A DNA stretch of 64,000 nucleotides from an uncultured Alphaproteobacteria bacterium (lineage in GTDB: Bacteria > Pseudomonadota > Alphaproteobacteria > HIMB59 > GCA-002718135), in NCBI GenBank assembly GCA_902614085.1, contig CACMJS010000001.1, positions 735,127-799,126 of the forward strand, given 5' to 3'. The notes beneath the pieces are model-generated. The model saw nothing but the letters and a program-made list of their open reading frames with translations, searched no databases and was not told the origin of the DNA. Of the stretch, positions 20,046 to 30,702 are shown piece by piece (within the stretch, counting starts at the first letter, position 1; every line of letters begins with the position of its first letter). A program made the translations under genes and the position numbers.

Positions 20046-22318
20046 TGCTGTCACAAAATTTAGAAAAAACATTAAGAGAAGCATATCAACTAGCAACTAC
20101 TTATAAGCATGAGTATGTAACTCTAGAGCATTTATTATTTTCTCTTTTGGAAGATCAAGATGCAATTAGTGTTCTTAAAGCGTGTGCAGTAGATATTTCA
20201 AATCTAAAAGAAAGTGTTGAGAAATTTATTATTAATGATTTAGAAAATCTTAAAGAGAACTTTACTGGAGAGCCAAAATTAACAAATGGTTTTCAAAGAG
20301 TTTTACAAAGAGCTGCAATTCACGTGCAATCAAGTGGAAGAGAGAGTGTTACAGGAGCTAACATGATTGTAGCTTTATTTTCTGAAAAAGAGAGTCATGC
20401 AGTATATTTTCTTCATCAACAAAATATGAGTAGATTAGATGCTGTGCAATATATTTCACACGGTATTTCTAAAAGTAATGAAAGTTTTGAAAATGAAGAA
20501 TTTGTAGATAGCCAAACAAACGACAATAATGAACAACAAAAACCGAAAAGTGCTTTAGGTCAGTTTTGTATTAACTTAAATGAAAAATCAAAAGATGGTA
20601 AAATTGACAAGCTGATCGGAAGAAGCAAAGAACTAGATAGAACAATTCAAATTTTATGCAGAAGACAAAAAAATAATCCTTTATTTGTTGGAGACCCTGG
20701 TGTTGGGAAAACAGCAATTGCTGAAGGATTGGCAAAAAGAATTACAGAAAAAAAAGTACCTAAAATTATGGAGGACGCAATTATATATTCACTGGATATG
20801 GGCGCACTACTTGCGGGTACAAGATACAGAGGTGATTTTGAAGAGAGATTGAAAGCAGTTCTTAAAGAGTTACAAAAAAAAGACAAAGCTGTTTTATTTA
20901 TAGATGAAATCCATACCGTTATTGGTGCAGGTGCTACCAGTGGTGGATCAATGGATGCCAGTAACTTATTAAAACCTTCTTTAGGCAATGGTACTCTTAA
21001 ATGCATTGGGTCAACTACATATAAGGAGTTTAAAAACTATTTTGAAAAAGATAGAGCTTTGGTCAGAAGATTCCAAAAAATTGACGTTAAAGAACCATCA
21101 AAAGATGAGACAATCAAAATTCTTGAAGGTTTAAAAACATACTATGAAGAACATCATAATATTAAATATTCACCTGAAGCAATTATTAGCGCTGTTGAAT
21201 TATCAAATAAATATATAGGTGATAGGAAACTTCCTGATAAAGCCATTGATGTCATTGACGAAGCAGGTGCATCACAATATTTATTGCCCGAAGAGAAAAG
21301 AAAGAAAATTATTCTATCAAAAGATATAGAAGCAGTTGTTGCTTTAATGGCAAGAATTCCAACAAAATCTGTTAATCAAAGTGATAAGAATAGTCTAAAA
21401 AATCTAGAAAGAGATTTGAAAAATTTTGTATTTGGTCAAGACAAAGCTATAGAAGAGCTTTCATCTTCTATAAAGTTAGCAAGAGCAGGGCTAAGAGAAG
21501 ATGGTAAGCCAATAGGCTCGTATTTATTTTCTGGACCTACTGGAGTTGGAAAGACTGAGGTAGCTAAACAATTAAGTAATACACTTGGTATTAAACTTCT
21601 TAGATTTGATATGTCAGAATATATGGAACGTCATACTGTAAGCAGACTGATCGGGGCTCCTCCAGGTTATGTTGGCTTTGATCAAGGGGGGTTATTAACA
21701 GATGGCGTAGATCAAAATCCTCATTGTGTACTTCTTTTAGATGAAATTGAAAAAGCTCACTTTGACTTATTCAATATACTTCTTCAAGTAATGGACTATG
21801 GAAAATTGACTGATCATAATGGCAAGACTATAGATTTTAGAAATGTTATATTAATCATGACAACTAATGCTGGTGCAATTGATGTATCTAAAAACAAAAT
21901 AGGATTTAATGCAAAAAGATCTAACGATGATAGTAGTGACGCAATTAATAGAATCTTTTCACCCGAATTTAGAAATCGAATTGATTCAATAATTCATTTT
22001 AATCATTTATCTAAAAATATAGTTCTTTCCATCGTAGATAAGTTCATCATAGAAATTGAGGCTCAACTTGAAGACAAAGGTGTTTCATTATCAATTAATA
22101 AGGAAGCAAAAGAATTATTAGCCGAAGAAGGTTATGATGAGGTTTATGGCGCAAGAGAATTGGGAAGAGTAATACAAGAAAAAGTTAAAAAACCTATGGC
22201 TGAAGAACTAATTTTTGGAAAATTGTCTAAGGGTGGTCACGTAGAAATAACATGCAAGGATAAAAAAATTAGTTTTGAATTTTCCAATAAGCAAGAAGTT
22301 AAAAAAGAACTCGCTTAA
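20045..22318 (+). CDS. clpA: ATP-dependent Clp protease ATP-binding subunit ClpA
   Basis: Two AAA+ domains (GDPGVGKTAIAEGLAKRI; SGPTGVGKTEVAKQL); TAATG overlap with clpS gives start 20045. Confidence 0.95.
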   Translation: MLSQNLEKTLREAYQLATTYKHEYVTLEHLLFSLLEDQDAISVLKACAVDISNLKESVEKFIINDLENLKENFTGEPKLTNGFQRVLQRAAIHVQSSGRESVTGANMIVALFSEKESHAVYFLHQQNMSRLDAVQYISHGISKSNESFENEEFVDSQTNDNNEQQKPKSALGQFCINLNEKSKDGKIDKLIGRSKELDRTIQILCRRQKNNPLFVGDPGVGKTAIAEGLAKRITEKKVPKIMEDAIIYSLDMGALLAGTRYRGDFEERLKAVLKELQKKDKAVLFIDEIHTVIGAGATSGGSMDASNLLKPSLGNGTLKCIGSTTYKEFKNYFEKDRALVRRFQKIDVKEPSKDETIKILEGLKTYYEEHHNIKYSPEAIISAVELSNKYIGDRKLPDKAIDVIDEAGASQYLLPEEKRKKIILSKDIEAVVALMARIPTKSVNQSDKNSLKNLERDLKNFVFGQDKAIEELSSSIKLARAGLREDGKPIGSYLFSGPTGVGKTEVAKQLSNTLGIKLLRFDMSEYMERHTVSRLIGAPPGYVGFDQGGLLTDGVDQNPHCVLLLDEIEKAHFDLFNILLQVMDYGKLTDHNGKTIDFRNVILIMTTNAGAIDVSKNKIGFNAKRSNDDSSDAINRIFSPEFRNRIDSIIHFNHLSKNIVLSIVDKFIIEIEAQLEDKGVSLSINKEAKELLAEEGYDEVYGARELGRVIQEKVKKPMAEELIFGKLSKGGHVEITCKDKKISFEFSNKQEVKKELA

Positions 22319-23448
22319 TTTTTGAACGGGAGAAAATCATCTAATCTTTCTTTCTGATTATCAATTAACTGACTTTCATTATCAAGAAAATTTTGAATTG
22401 CCTTGCTAAATTCTTGATCTTTAATCCAATGCGCACTCCATGTTTTAGTAGGAACATATCCTCTTTGCAACTTATGTTCTCCTTGAGCGCCAGCCTCAAC
22501 TACTTTAATATTATTTCTAATGGCATATTCTATTGCTTGATAGTAACAGAGCTCAAAATGTAAAAAGGGAACTCCGTATTTTGACCCCCATAAACGACCA
22601 TATAAATGAGTTTTACTTATAAAATTAATTGCAGAGGCAACCATTTTGTCTTCTTGGAAGGCCATAATCAGTAAAATGTTATTTTTGAAATTATCTAATA
22701 TTTCAAAGAAAAATTCTTTAGTTAAATACGTCGATCCCCATTTTCTTCCAGTAGTATCTAAGTAACAATCATAAAAAAAACTAATATGTTCTTCTTTAAT
22801 ATCATCTCCATTAAGTAATTTTACTTGTAAATTATTTTTTTCAATACATTGTCTCTCCCGTCTAATTATTTTTCTTTTTCTAGAAGATAAATCATTTAAA
22901 AAATCATCAAATTTTTTATATTCATTATTATACCAATGAAACTGTATCCCTGATCTAATCATTATATTATCAACATCATTCCAATTAGAAGCATCATTAA
23001 CAAAATTAAAATGCAGGGAAGAAACATTTATTTTTTTAGCTTCTTCTATAATATTCTTAATTACTTGAACTTGTTTTTTCTTTTTATCTTTAACTAACTT
23101 ATTTAAAATAATTCTATCACCAGTAACGGGAGTAAACGGAATTGCAGATTGAAGTTTTGGATAATAATTTATTCCATATCGATGATAAGCATCAGCCCAA
23201 GAATGATCAAAGATATATTCTCCAAACGAATGGTTCTTTATGTACAGAGGACATAATGAAATAATTTTATCATTTTCTTTTTCTATGTAATGATATGGTT
23301 GCCAACCTGTTTTGGTATTTGCACTTTTACTTTCTTCTAATGCGTGAAGAAATTCATATTGCAAGAATGGATGATCATTTCCAACACATTCATTCCAATC
23401 TGATTTTTTAATATCATTAAGCGAAGAGCAAAAAAAATATTTACTCAT
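22315..23448 (-). CDS. GNAT/FemAB-like acyltransferase (DUF482-type)
   Basis: NDHPFLQYEFLHALEES, GWQPYHYI, VEAGAQGEHKLQRGYVPTKTWSAHWI. Confidence 0.8.
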   Translation of the reverse strand: MSKYFFCSSLNDIKKSDWNECVGNDHPFLQYEFLHALEESKSANTKTGWQPYHYIEKENDKIISLCPLYIKNHSFGEYIFDHSWADAYHRYGINYYPKLQSAIPFTPVTGDRIILNKLVKDKKKKQVQVIKNIIEEAKKINVSSLHFNFVNDASNWNDVDNIMIRSGIQFHWYNNEYKKFDDFLNDLSSRKRKIIRRERQCIEKNNLQVKLLNGDDIKEEHISFFYDCYLDTTGRKWGSTYLTKEFFFEILDNFKNNILLIMAFQEDKMVASAINFISKTHLYGRLWGSKYGVPFLHFELCYYQAIEYAIRNNIKVVEAGAQGEHKLQRGYVPTKTWSAHWIKDQEFSKAIQNFLDNESQLIDNQKERLDDFLPFKN

Positions 23449-23458
23449 ATTAAGTTTA

Positions 23459-23923
23459 TTATTTGATTTTAATAATGGCGTCTATTTCAACAGAAATATT
23501 TAGAGGAAGCGCGTTTGAACCAACTGCAAATCTTGAGTGTCCACCTTTGTCACCAAAAATATTGACTAATAAATCTGATGCTCCATTTATGATCTTTGGT
23601 TGATCGGTAAAATTATCATTACAATTTACAAAACCTCCAAGTTTTAAAAAAGAATCTAGTCTGTCCCAATCACCATCTATCGATGTTTTAAGAGCTGCAA
23701 TAATATTAATGCAACATGTTTCAGCAGCTTTTATTCCTTCTTCTTCAGAAATATCTACACCAACTTTTCCACTATAAAGAATTTTACCATCAATTACGGG
23801 CCCTTGACCAGATACATAAACGGTATTATCTGCAACCTTAAAGGGTACGTAATTTGCAATTGGTGTTGGCATATCTGGAATTTTTAGATCTAATTTCTTG
23901 ATATTTTCTTCAAAGATGTGCAT
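23459..23923 (-). CDS. RidA/YjgF-family protein
   Basis: IANYVPFKVADNTVYVSGQGPVIDGK; NGASDLLVNIFGDKGGHSRFAVGSNALPLNISVEIDAI; internal Met preferred. Confidence 0.8.
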   Translation of the reverse strand: MHIFEENIKKLDLKIPDMPTPIANYVPFKVADNTVYVSGQGPVIDGKILYSGKVGVDISEEEGIKAAETCCINIIAALKTSIDGDWDRLDSFLKLGGFVNCNDNFTDQPKIINGASDLLVNIFGDKGGHSRFAVGSNALPLNISVEIDAIIKIK

Positions 23924-23967
23924 TACATATATATAAAACAATTTGGGTGAAGGTAAAGAAAACAAAT

Positions 23968-24534
23968 ATGAATAAACTTAAAAAACTATTTATTTTCATC
24001 TTCATATTCTCAATATTCTTAAAAGGGGGGATTTCAATGGCTGATGAAAAGAAAGATACTATTCATATGACACTTAAGGATGGTGTTGTTGTAATAGAGA
24101 CAAAACCAAACGTAGCACCAAAACATGTAAAACAAATCAAACAACTTATTGAAGAAGGACAATATGATGGTGTTGTTTTTCATAGAGTTATAGATGGATT
24201 TATGGCTCAAACTGGTGATGTAGAATTTGGAAATTCAAGTAATGATAATTTCAACTTATCAAGAGCAGGCACAGGTGGATCAAAACTTCCGGATATTGAG
24301 GCAGAATTTTCTTCTGAGAAACATGGAAGAGGGGCAGTATCAATGGCAAGAGCTCAAAATCCAAACAGCGCCAATAGTCAATTTTTCATTTGTTTTAATG
24401 ATTGCTCTTTTTTAGATGGTCAATATACCGTTTGGGCTCAAGTTACTGAAGGTATGGAATATGTTGATAATATCACAAGAGGCGAGCCACCTGCTGATCC
24501 AGATAAAATAATTAAAATGGAGATTGTAAAATAA
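23968..24534 (+). CDS. Peptidyl-prolyl cis-trans isomerase, cyclophilin type (secreted)
   Basis: Signal peptide; VVFHRVIDGFMAQTGD, NSQFFICFND. Confidence 0.92.
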   Translation: MNKLKKLFIFIFIFSIFLKGGISMADEKKDTIHMTLKDGVVVIETKPNVAPKHVKQIKQLIEEGQYDGVVFHRVIDGFMAQTGDVEFGNSSNDNFNLSRAGTGGSKLPDIEAEFSSEKHGRGAVSMARAQNPNSANSQFFICFNDCSFLDGQYTVWAQVTEGMEYVDNITRGEPPADPDKIIKMEIVK

Positions 24535-24538
24535 TTAG

Positions 24539-25621
24539 ATGTTTGTTGCTGACTTGCATAATGATCTTGTGCAAAGAGTTATTGAAGGTGAAGATGTTAC
24601 AAAGCTTACATCACATGGGCATACGGACATACCAAGGTTACTAAAATCTGAAATTGATTTAGAGATTTTAATTATTTGGGTCTCTAGCAATGCTAAAGAT
24701 CCAAATTTTTTTAAGAGAGCTGATAAAATGTATGATGAGATTGAAAGAATTTCATCACATGAAGAAATTAGTATCCCCAAAAAAATCTCAGATATTAATG
24801 AAGCAATAGATAAAAATAAGACAATGCTTCCAATTTCAATGGAAGGCGGAGAGAGCTTAGAAAATGATATCAATAATTTATATCATTTTATTGAAAGGGG
24901 TCTTTTCTATTTTGGCCCTACTTGGAATCATTCTTTGGATTGGGTTTCATCAAATTATGATGAGACATACAATTTGTCAAAACTAAAAAGCCATGGCTTA
25001 AATGAATTTGGGAAAGAAGTTATTTCTATTTGCCAAGATAATAATGTGTTAGTCGATGTTTCTCACATTGGAGAGAAAAGTTTTTGGGACATTGCATCCA
25101 TAAGCACTAAACCTTTTATTGCCTCACATTCTAGCGTGTATAATTTGTGTCCACATTTTCGTAATTTAAAAGATGATCAAATTGAAGCTATCAAAAAATC
25201 AAAAGGATTAATTGGTTTAAATCCATATCCTTTTTTTATTGATAAATCTTTTAAAGAAAGAGAATCAAAAGAAAGGAATAAATATCTTGATGAATTAAAT
25301 TCTATTGAAAGAAAATATTCCAATAAAACTTCTCAATGGATAGCAAAACAACATTTTCTACAAAAAAAATTAGCAGACATATGCCCAAGTATAGAAGTAT
25401 TTGTTGATCATATTGAATATGTAATTAATCAAATAGGAATTGATTATGTAGGTATAGGCAGTGATTACGATGGACTTGATTGTTTACCTCATTCATGGAA
25501 TGATTGTTTAGATCATATGATAATTCAAAAGTCTTTAGAAAAAAGAGGTTATAAATATTTAGAGATTGAAAAAATTATGGGAAAAAATATTTTAAGAGTT
25601 TTAGAAGAAATCTACAATTAG
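24539..25621 (+). CDS. Membrane dipeptidase (peptidase M19)
   Basis: ADLHNDL, SMEGGESL, VDVSHIGEKSFWDI, SHSSVYNLCPHFRN, GIGSDYDG. Confidence 0.92.
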   Translation: MFVADLHNDLVQRVIEGEDVTKLTSHGHTDIPRLLKSEIDLEILIIWVSSNAKDPNFFKRADKMYDEIERISSHEEISIPKKISDINEAIDKNKTMLPISMEGGESLENDINNLYHFIERGLFYFGPTWNHSLDWVSSNYDETYNLSKLKSHGLNEFGKEVISICQDNNVLVDVSHIGEKSFWDIASISTKPFIASHSSVYNLCPHFRNLKDDQIEAIKKSKGLIGLNPYPFFIDKSFKERESKERNKYLDELNSIERKYSNKTSQWIAKQHFLQKKLADICPSIEVFVDHIEYVINQIGIDYVGIGSDYDGLDCLPHSWNDCLDHMIIQKSLEKRGYKYLEIEKIMGKNILRVLEEIYN

Positions 25622-26209
25622 CAAAATACCAATTAAAACTAAAATAAATCCTGATATTTTTTGAATTATACCTTGTCTTTTTTGGAAAAAATCATTCATT
25701 CCATAACTTGTTACAACAAGGGAAACAATAATGTACCAAATACCATCAATAACGGAAGCAGTTACAACAAGAATTGAATGTGAAAAAAAGGAGGCATCAA
25801 TTTTTACAAATTGAGAAAAGACAGCTGAAAACCATATAAGAATTTTGGGATTAAAAATCGCTATCAAAAATCCTTGTAGGAAAGAATTAATACTTTTTTG
25901 TTCCTTAATTTTATCTATGTCCTCATTTTTTTTAAATATAAATTGAAAACCTAAATATAATAAAAAAAGAATTCCAATTATTTGAATTAATTGAAATAAT
26001 AATTCGTTTGCTGTTAAAATTATTAATAATCCAGTAACTGCAAATACAGCATAAACACCCATTCCTAATCCATGACCAACAGCAGTCATAAAGCCAGCAA
26101 ATCGATTAATTGTAATACTATTTCTTATAATTAACGCTAAACTTGGACCTGGTGACATTGCTCCTGCAACACAGACAGTAGCAAACTGAAGCCAAAATAT
26201 AAAAGTCAC
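25601..26209 (-). CDS. LysE/RhtB-family translocator
   Basis: MSPGPSLALIIRNSI, GFLIAIFNPKILIWFSAVFSQF. Confidence 0.9.
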   Translation of the reverse strand: MTFIFWLQFATVCVAGAMSPGPSLALIIRNSITINRFAGFMTAVGHGLGMGVYAVFAVTGLLIILTANELLFQLIQIIGILFLLYLGFQFIFKKNEDIDKIKEQKSINSFLQGFLIAIFNPKILIWFSAVFSQFVKIDASFFSHSILVVTASVIDGIWYIIVSLVVTSYGMNDFFQKRQGIIQKISGFILVLIGILLIVDFF

Positions 26210-26944
26210 TTAATTATTTGTTAGGGTTAAATATTTTTTTATTGTTTCTTGTAAGCCAAATTCAAAAGTATCACAGATGAGGGCATGACCAATAGATACT
26301 TCTTTAACATTATTTATTTTATCTAAAAAAAACTTTAAATTTTCTAAATTTAAATCATGACCAGCATTTAATTCAATTTTTGGAAACTCTTTTTTTAGAT
26401 AGTTTGTTACACCAATATAATCTTTAATTGCTTTTTCCTTATTTTCATTAAAGGTATGAGCATAATCAAAAGTATAAAGTTCTACTCTATCAGTTTGTAT
26501 TAGTTCTAAATTTTCCAGTGTTTTTATAGATGGGTTAATAAATATTGAAACGCGAATATCATTTTTTTTAAATTCACTAACTATGTCTGTTAATAAATTT
26601 TTATTATTTTCGCAGTCCCAACCAAAAGAAGAGGTCAATGCGCCAGGTGGATCTGGGACTAAAGTTACTTGATCTGGTTTAACTTCAATTACTTTTTTGA
26701 CAAAAAAATCTGATGGATATCCTTCTACATTAAATTCTTTATTTTCAAATTTTGATAATAAATTTTTTAAGGGTTCAAGGTCAGAAAATTTTGCGTGTCT
26801 TTCATCAGGACGGGGATGGACTGTAATTCCATCAGCGCCATAGTCTAGACATTTATTACTAATATCAATTAAGTTTGGTAAATCAGCACCTCTAGCATTT
26901 CTTACTAAAGCAAATTTGTTAACATTAACACTTAGTGCAGTCAT
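26210..26944 (-). CDS. pdxJ: Pyridoxine 5'-phosphate synthase
   Basis: LSVNVNKFALVRNARGADLPNL, ADGITVHPRPDERHA, ELNAGHDLNLENL, VSIGHALICD; internal Met at 26944 preferred. Confidence 0.93.
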   Translation of the reverse strand: MTALSVNVNKFALVRNARGADLPNLIDISNKCLDYGADGITVHPRPDERHAKFSDLEPLKNLLSKFENKEFNVEGYPSDFFVKKVIEVKPDQVTLVPDPPGALTSSFGWDCENNKNLLTDIVSEFKKNDIRVSIFINPSIKTLENLELIQTDRVELYTFDYAHTFNENKEKAIKDYIGVTNYLKKEFPKIELNAGHDLNLENLKFFLDKINNVKEVSIGHALICDTFEFGLQETIKKYLTLTNN

Positions 26945-26952
26945 TTTAATAA

Positions 26953-27609
26953 CTAAATAATTTTTCCATATGTTTTCATCATCCATTCATTGACCTTTGG
27001 ATGATTGTAGATTTCTTTCCTTAATTTTTTTAATCTTTCATAAGGCTCTAAAATATTTGTTGGAACTCCATCTAAAAGGCCTGATGTTAGCCAACCGAGT
27101 AATCTCCAAATTGCTAGATCAGCAATAGAAATATTTTTACCAACAAAAAAACTAGACTCCTCATTTTTTTTAAGCAAGTTTTCAAGAAATTGAAACCATT
27201 TCGGCAGATGTTTTGTAGATAATATTTTTCTTGCTAATTCTAATCGATCCTTTTCTTTATCTCTGCCAGATAGAGTGACGAGATAGTTAATATCTTGTGC
27301 TGCATCAATAATTTGATCTATTTGAGCTGCTTCAAAATCATTATCTTTTGGATATAAACCTGATAATTTTCCACAAAATCTTGCAATGGCACCTGTTTGA
27401 GCAATAATTTTACCATCAACATCTAATATTGGTAATTGCTTAAAAGGAGCAATTTGCTTATTCGGCAATAACCCTGTTGCTTTGAGGTCATCAATTTCTT
27501 TTCCTTCTACACGATAATCATTAAAGGGAATATCTCCTATAAATAAAGCCAGTCTTGAAACTTCTGCTCTCCAAAAAGGTATCTTAAAATAGTATAAAGT
27601 AATTTCCAT
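26953..27609 (-). CDS. Glutathione S-transferase family protein
   Basis: ITLYYFKIPFWRAEVSRLAL, KQLPILDVDGKIIAQTGAIARF. Confidence 0.85.
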   Translation of the reverse strand: MEITLYYFKIPFWRAEVSRLALFIGDIPFNDYRVEGKEIDDLKATGLLPNKQIAPFKQLPILDVDGKIIAQTGAIARFCGKLSGLYPKDNDFEAAQIDQIIDAAQDINYLVTLSGRDKEKDRLELARKILSTKHLPKWFQFLENLLKKNEESSFFVGKNISIADLAIWRLLGWLTSGLLDGVPTNILEPYERLKKLRKEIYNHPKVNEWMMKTYGKII

Positions 27610-27644
27610 ATTGATTATTTATTTTTTTTACATGATACACAGAT

Positions 27645-28046
27645 ATGTTCAAAAAAAATATAAATAATTTAATCATTATTATTAATATTATTTTCTTCTC
27701 CTACTATGCTATTCAACTTTTAGTATTTACTGATGAATTTGCTTTGAACAACTTAGGTTTCTTTAATCATGCGGTAGCGGGATTGTTAGAGATTATTGGT
27801 ATAATTTTTTTAGCTTTTGCCTTATCTTTTATAAGTATAATTTTTCGAGGTATAGAAAAACAATCTCCACTTATTTACTGTATTTTTACAATACAATTTT
27901 TAGTATCAATTAATTTTTGGAGGTATGTAATTACAAATAGTCCAGGAGAAACAAATTTGGATATTATTTCCATTAATGCCATGTTTTTTTCATTTGTTAC
28001 TATTTTAAATTTACTATTAATAATCAAAAATTTTAAAAGAATTTAA
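27645..28046 (+). CDS. Small membrane protein, unknown function
   Basis: 133 aa with multiple predicted hydrophobic helices. Confidence 0.6.
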   Translation: MFKKNINNLIIIINIIFFSYYAIQLLVFTDEFALNNLGFFNHAVAGLLEIIGIIFLAFALSFISIIFRGIEKQSPLIYCIFTIQFLVSINFWRYVITNSPGETNLDIISINAMFFSFVTILNLLLIIKNFKRI

Positions 28047-28088
28047 TATAATTAAATTTAAATAAGAATATATGTTTGAATAATTTTT

Positions 28089-29264
28089 ATGAATATAGAT
28101 ATACTTAGTAATAAAATTGAAAATATATTTAATAAACACAAGATACCTTCTTTATCTGTAATAATCACAAATAAGAATAAAAATATTTTTGAACAATATC
28201 ATGGTTATAATCATTTAGAAAAACAGATTCCTTTTAATGAAAATTCAATTGTAAGAATTGCATCTATGACCAAGCCAATTACATCGTTGTGTATTTTTCA
28301 ATTAATTGAAAGAAACTTAATCAGTTTAGAAACAAATATAGAAGATATTGATAAACGTTTTTCAGATATAAAAATTGTTCAATTGATAGGTGATAAACCT
28401 GAGTATTCAAAAGCTAATACTAAAATTAAAATTAAACATTTATTAAATCATACTTCTGGATATGGTTATCAATTCCTAAATCCTGAAATTAAATTTCTTG
28501 TTGATCAAAAGATATTGCAAGATATACAAAATGATGGTGAAGATTTTCTAGATGCTCCTATTTTATTTGAACCTGGCACCAGATGGAATTATGGTATCAG
28601 TACGGACCTACTTGGTTACATAATTGAAAAATTAACTAATAAAAAATTAGATGAGTATATGAAAGAAAATTTATTTGACCAACTTGGTATGAAAAACACT
28701 ACATTTAGCTTAGATGAAAGTAAATATAATAATTTAGCTTATATTTATGACTATATAGATAATAACATAACCATCAATAAAAGCATCGCTAAATATCAAG
28801 ATGAAAGAGTAGGCAGATCTTTTCACTCGGGAGGAGGAGGATTAACCTCAACTACACAAGATTATGCAAAATTTATGCGTTTATTTTTAAACAATGATAA
28901 TAGTGTTATCTCTGAAAATTCAATAAATTTGATGAAGTCCAATCAAATTGGTAAGCTTAAAGTTGAAACTATCGCATCTGTTGATCAAGAATTGTCAGCA
29001 TCATTAGATCATGATGATAGTATCGAAAATAAATTTAGTTATGGTTTTATGATTAATAAGGACAATACCCTTGAAGGTAGACCAAAGGGAAGTATTTCAT
29101 GGTCGGGTATCTTTAATAGTTTTTTCTGGATTGATTTTGAAAATCAAATTGGGTGTGCAATATTTATGCAAATGTTACCTTACATGAATGTAGCATCTTT
29201 AAAAACATTTTCAGAAATAGAGACAAGTATCTATGAAAATATTAAAAATCAAAATTCAAAATAG
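28089..29264 (+). CDS. Serine hydrolase, beta-lactamase class C family
   Basis: SMTKPITS (SxxK), NYGISTDLLGYIIEKL (YxN-type), class C fold signatures. Confidence 0.88.
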   Translation: MNIDILSNKIENIFNKHKIPSLSVIITNKNKNIFEQYHGYNHLEKQIPFNENSIVRIASMTKPITSLCIFQLIERNLISLETNIEDIDKRFSDIKIVQLIGDKPEYSKANTKIKIKHLLNHTSGYGYQFLNPEIKFLVDQKILQDIQNDGEDFLDAPILFEPGTRWNYGISTDLLGYIIEKLTNKKLDEYMKENLFDQLGMKNTTFSLDESKYNNLAYIYDYIDNNITINKSIAKYQDERVGRSFHSGGGGLTSTTQDYAKFMRLFLNNDNSVISENSINLMKSNQIGKLKVETIASVDQELSASLDHDDSIENKFSYGFMINKDNTLEGRPKGSISWSGIFNSFFWIDFENQIGCAIFMQMLPYMNVASLKTFSEIETSIYENIKNQNSK

Positions 29265-29323
29265 AAAAATCACAGAGAATCTAAAATTTATAGTTTATAA
29301 TATGATTAAATAAGGGAGATTTT

Positions 29324-29725
29324 ATGATTGAATCAGCTGGAGGCATGATACCTTTTATATGTCATGTTTTTCTAATTTTATTTGGCGGTTTTTTTGGTTT
29401 AAATTTAGCGTTCAACAAAAATTTTGTACAAAGTAATATTGGTTTTCCATCCAAGGATGCAATGTATATGGGTAGACCTCTAGGGTTTATGATGACTGGT
29501 ATGGTATTGATGTTGATTGCAACATTATTCCAAATTGGTAGCTTTACTTCAGCAAATGAAGTTTTGGGGGTTTTGTTTATTTTTACTGTTTTAGCTTTTT
29601 GTTATAATCTTGCTACAACTTTGAAAATATTAGAAAGTTTTGATGGTAATGATTGGCCAATAAAACATGCTATAAGACCATTAATACCAATGGTAGTGAT
29701 TTTAATACGTTATTTTACTTTATAA
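29324..29725 (+). CDS. Small membrane protein, unknown function
   Basis: 133 aa, hydrophobic; preceded by AAGGGAG. Confidence 0.6.
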   Translation: MIESAGGMIPFICHVFLILFGGFFGLNLAFNKNFVQSNIGFPSKDAMYMGRPLGFMMTGMVLMLIATLFQIGSFTSANEVLGVLFIFTVLAFCYNLATTLKILESFDGNDWPIKHAIRPLIPMVVILIRYFTL

Positions 29726-29735
29726 AATAAATAAA

Positions 29736-29761
29736 TTTAGCACTCTTATAAGAGTGCTAAA
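29736..29761 (-). terminator. Perfect palindromic hairpin downstream of tRNA-Thr
   Basis: TTTAGCACTCTTATAAGAGTGCTAAA followed on minus strand by T-rich sequence. Confidence 0.65.
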
Positions 29762-29765
29762 ACAC

Positions 29766-29840
29766 TGGTGCTGATACCGAGAATCGAACTTGGATCTGAC
29801 CGTTACCAACGGCCTGTAATAACCATTATACTATATCAGC
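29766..29840 (-). tRNA. tRNA-Thr (anticodon GGT), CCA encoded
   Basis: Cloverleaf on minus strand: GCTGATA/TATCAGC acceptor; anticodon arm GGCCG-TTGGTAA-CGGTC; T loop TTCGATT. Confidence 0.92.
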
Positions 29841-29884
29841 TCAATCTATGTAATATCACAAAATTTTTTAATGAAAAGAAATGT

Positions 29885-29909
29885 AATTAGCGGATTCAAA
29901 TCCGCTAAT
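29885..29909. terminator. Hairpin AATTAGCGGATT/AATCCGCTAATT
   Basis: Near-perfect inverted repeat between tRNA-Thr and the 3' end of the minus-strand gene at 29946. Confidence 0.55.
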
Positions 29910-29945
29910 TTTATTTAAGAGTATGAATAATTCTATATTAAATTA

Positions 29946-30566
29946 TTAATCCCAATTGGTTTCTATAACTCTAACTAAGTTAAAGCTTTTCCACGTTACA
30001 TCATCAGTAAAATCTGTATGATCTGCCCAAACATTTTCAGAATTAAGTTTATCCTGAGCTTTTCCATAATCTGTCATGCTTTGGAAACGTGAAGCAAAAG
30101 AATAGTATCCACTATCATGGCCATTGTATCTTCCAACACTACAACCATTTGCTCCAGCATCCATCCATAACTTAAAAAAAATCTCTGATTTTTTCATTAT
30201 CATATCAATATTTTTATGATGAAATGTCCAAGCTGCAAAACAATTTTTTACTCCAGGATCAGGATCCATTTTATGCATCATTGGTTCAGCAAAATTCATT
30301 TTTTCCCATGAAGTTAACTCAAAATAAGGATTCATTTCTTTATTAAAGTTTTCATCCTGACTTATCTTGTCATCAATTAATCCAAACTGTTCATAGTTTT
30401 CATAACCAATCATTGTACTAAATGTTCCCGTATCTGTCCCATGACTTGAGACTAATGCTGATCCAATTGCTCCATGGTTGCTAAAATGTTTTTCAATTAT
30501 TTTGTAGCCATCAATTGCTTTTTGAATATTACCAGCTAATTTGTAAGTCCATTGTCCAATTACCAT
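29946..30566 (-). CDS. Conserved-looking protein of unknown function (206 aa)
   Basis: Long ORF with SD AAAGGAG upstream of ATG; no confident family. Confidence 0.7.
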   Translation of the reverse strand: MVIGQWTYKLAGNIQKAIDGYKIIEKHFSNHGAIGSALVSSHGTDTGTFSTMIGYENYEQFGLIDDKISQDENFNKEMNPYFELTSWEKMNFAEPMMHKMDPDPGVKNCFAAWTFHHKNIDMIMKKSEIFFKLWMDAGANGCSVGRYNGHDSGYYSFASRFQSMTDYGKAQDKLNSENVWADHTDFTDDVTWKSFNLVRVIETNWD

Positions 30567-30702
30567 TTTATCTCCTTTCTTACTTCTTATAAAAATTATT
30601 CTAAAAATATTACAAAATAATTAAAATGTTAAAATTTAACTGTTTGTGAATTACTAAATTAGTGTTTAAAATAAATATTAATTTGAAAAATGATTTCTAA
30701 AT

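Noticed and set aside
20647-21006. 119-aa minus-strand ORF inside clpA
   Set aside because: Antisense to the ClpA AAA+ domain; mirror of conserved codons.
24535-24873. 112-aa minus-strand ORF inside the M19 dipeptidase gene
   Set aside because: Antisense shadow ORF, Ser/Leu-rich, no start-site support.
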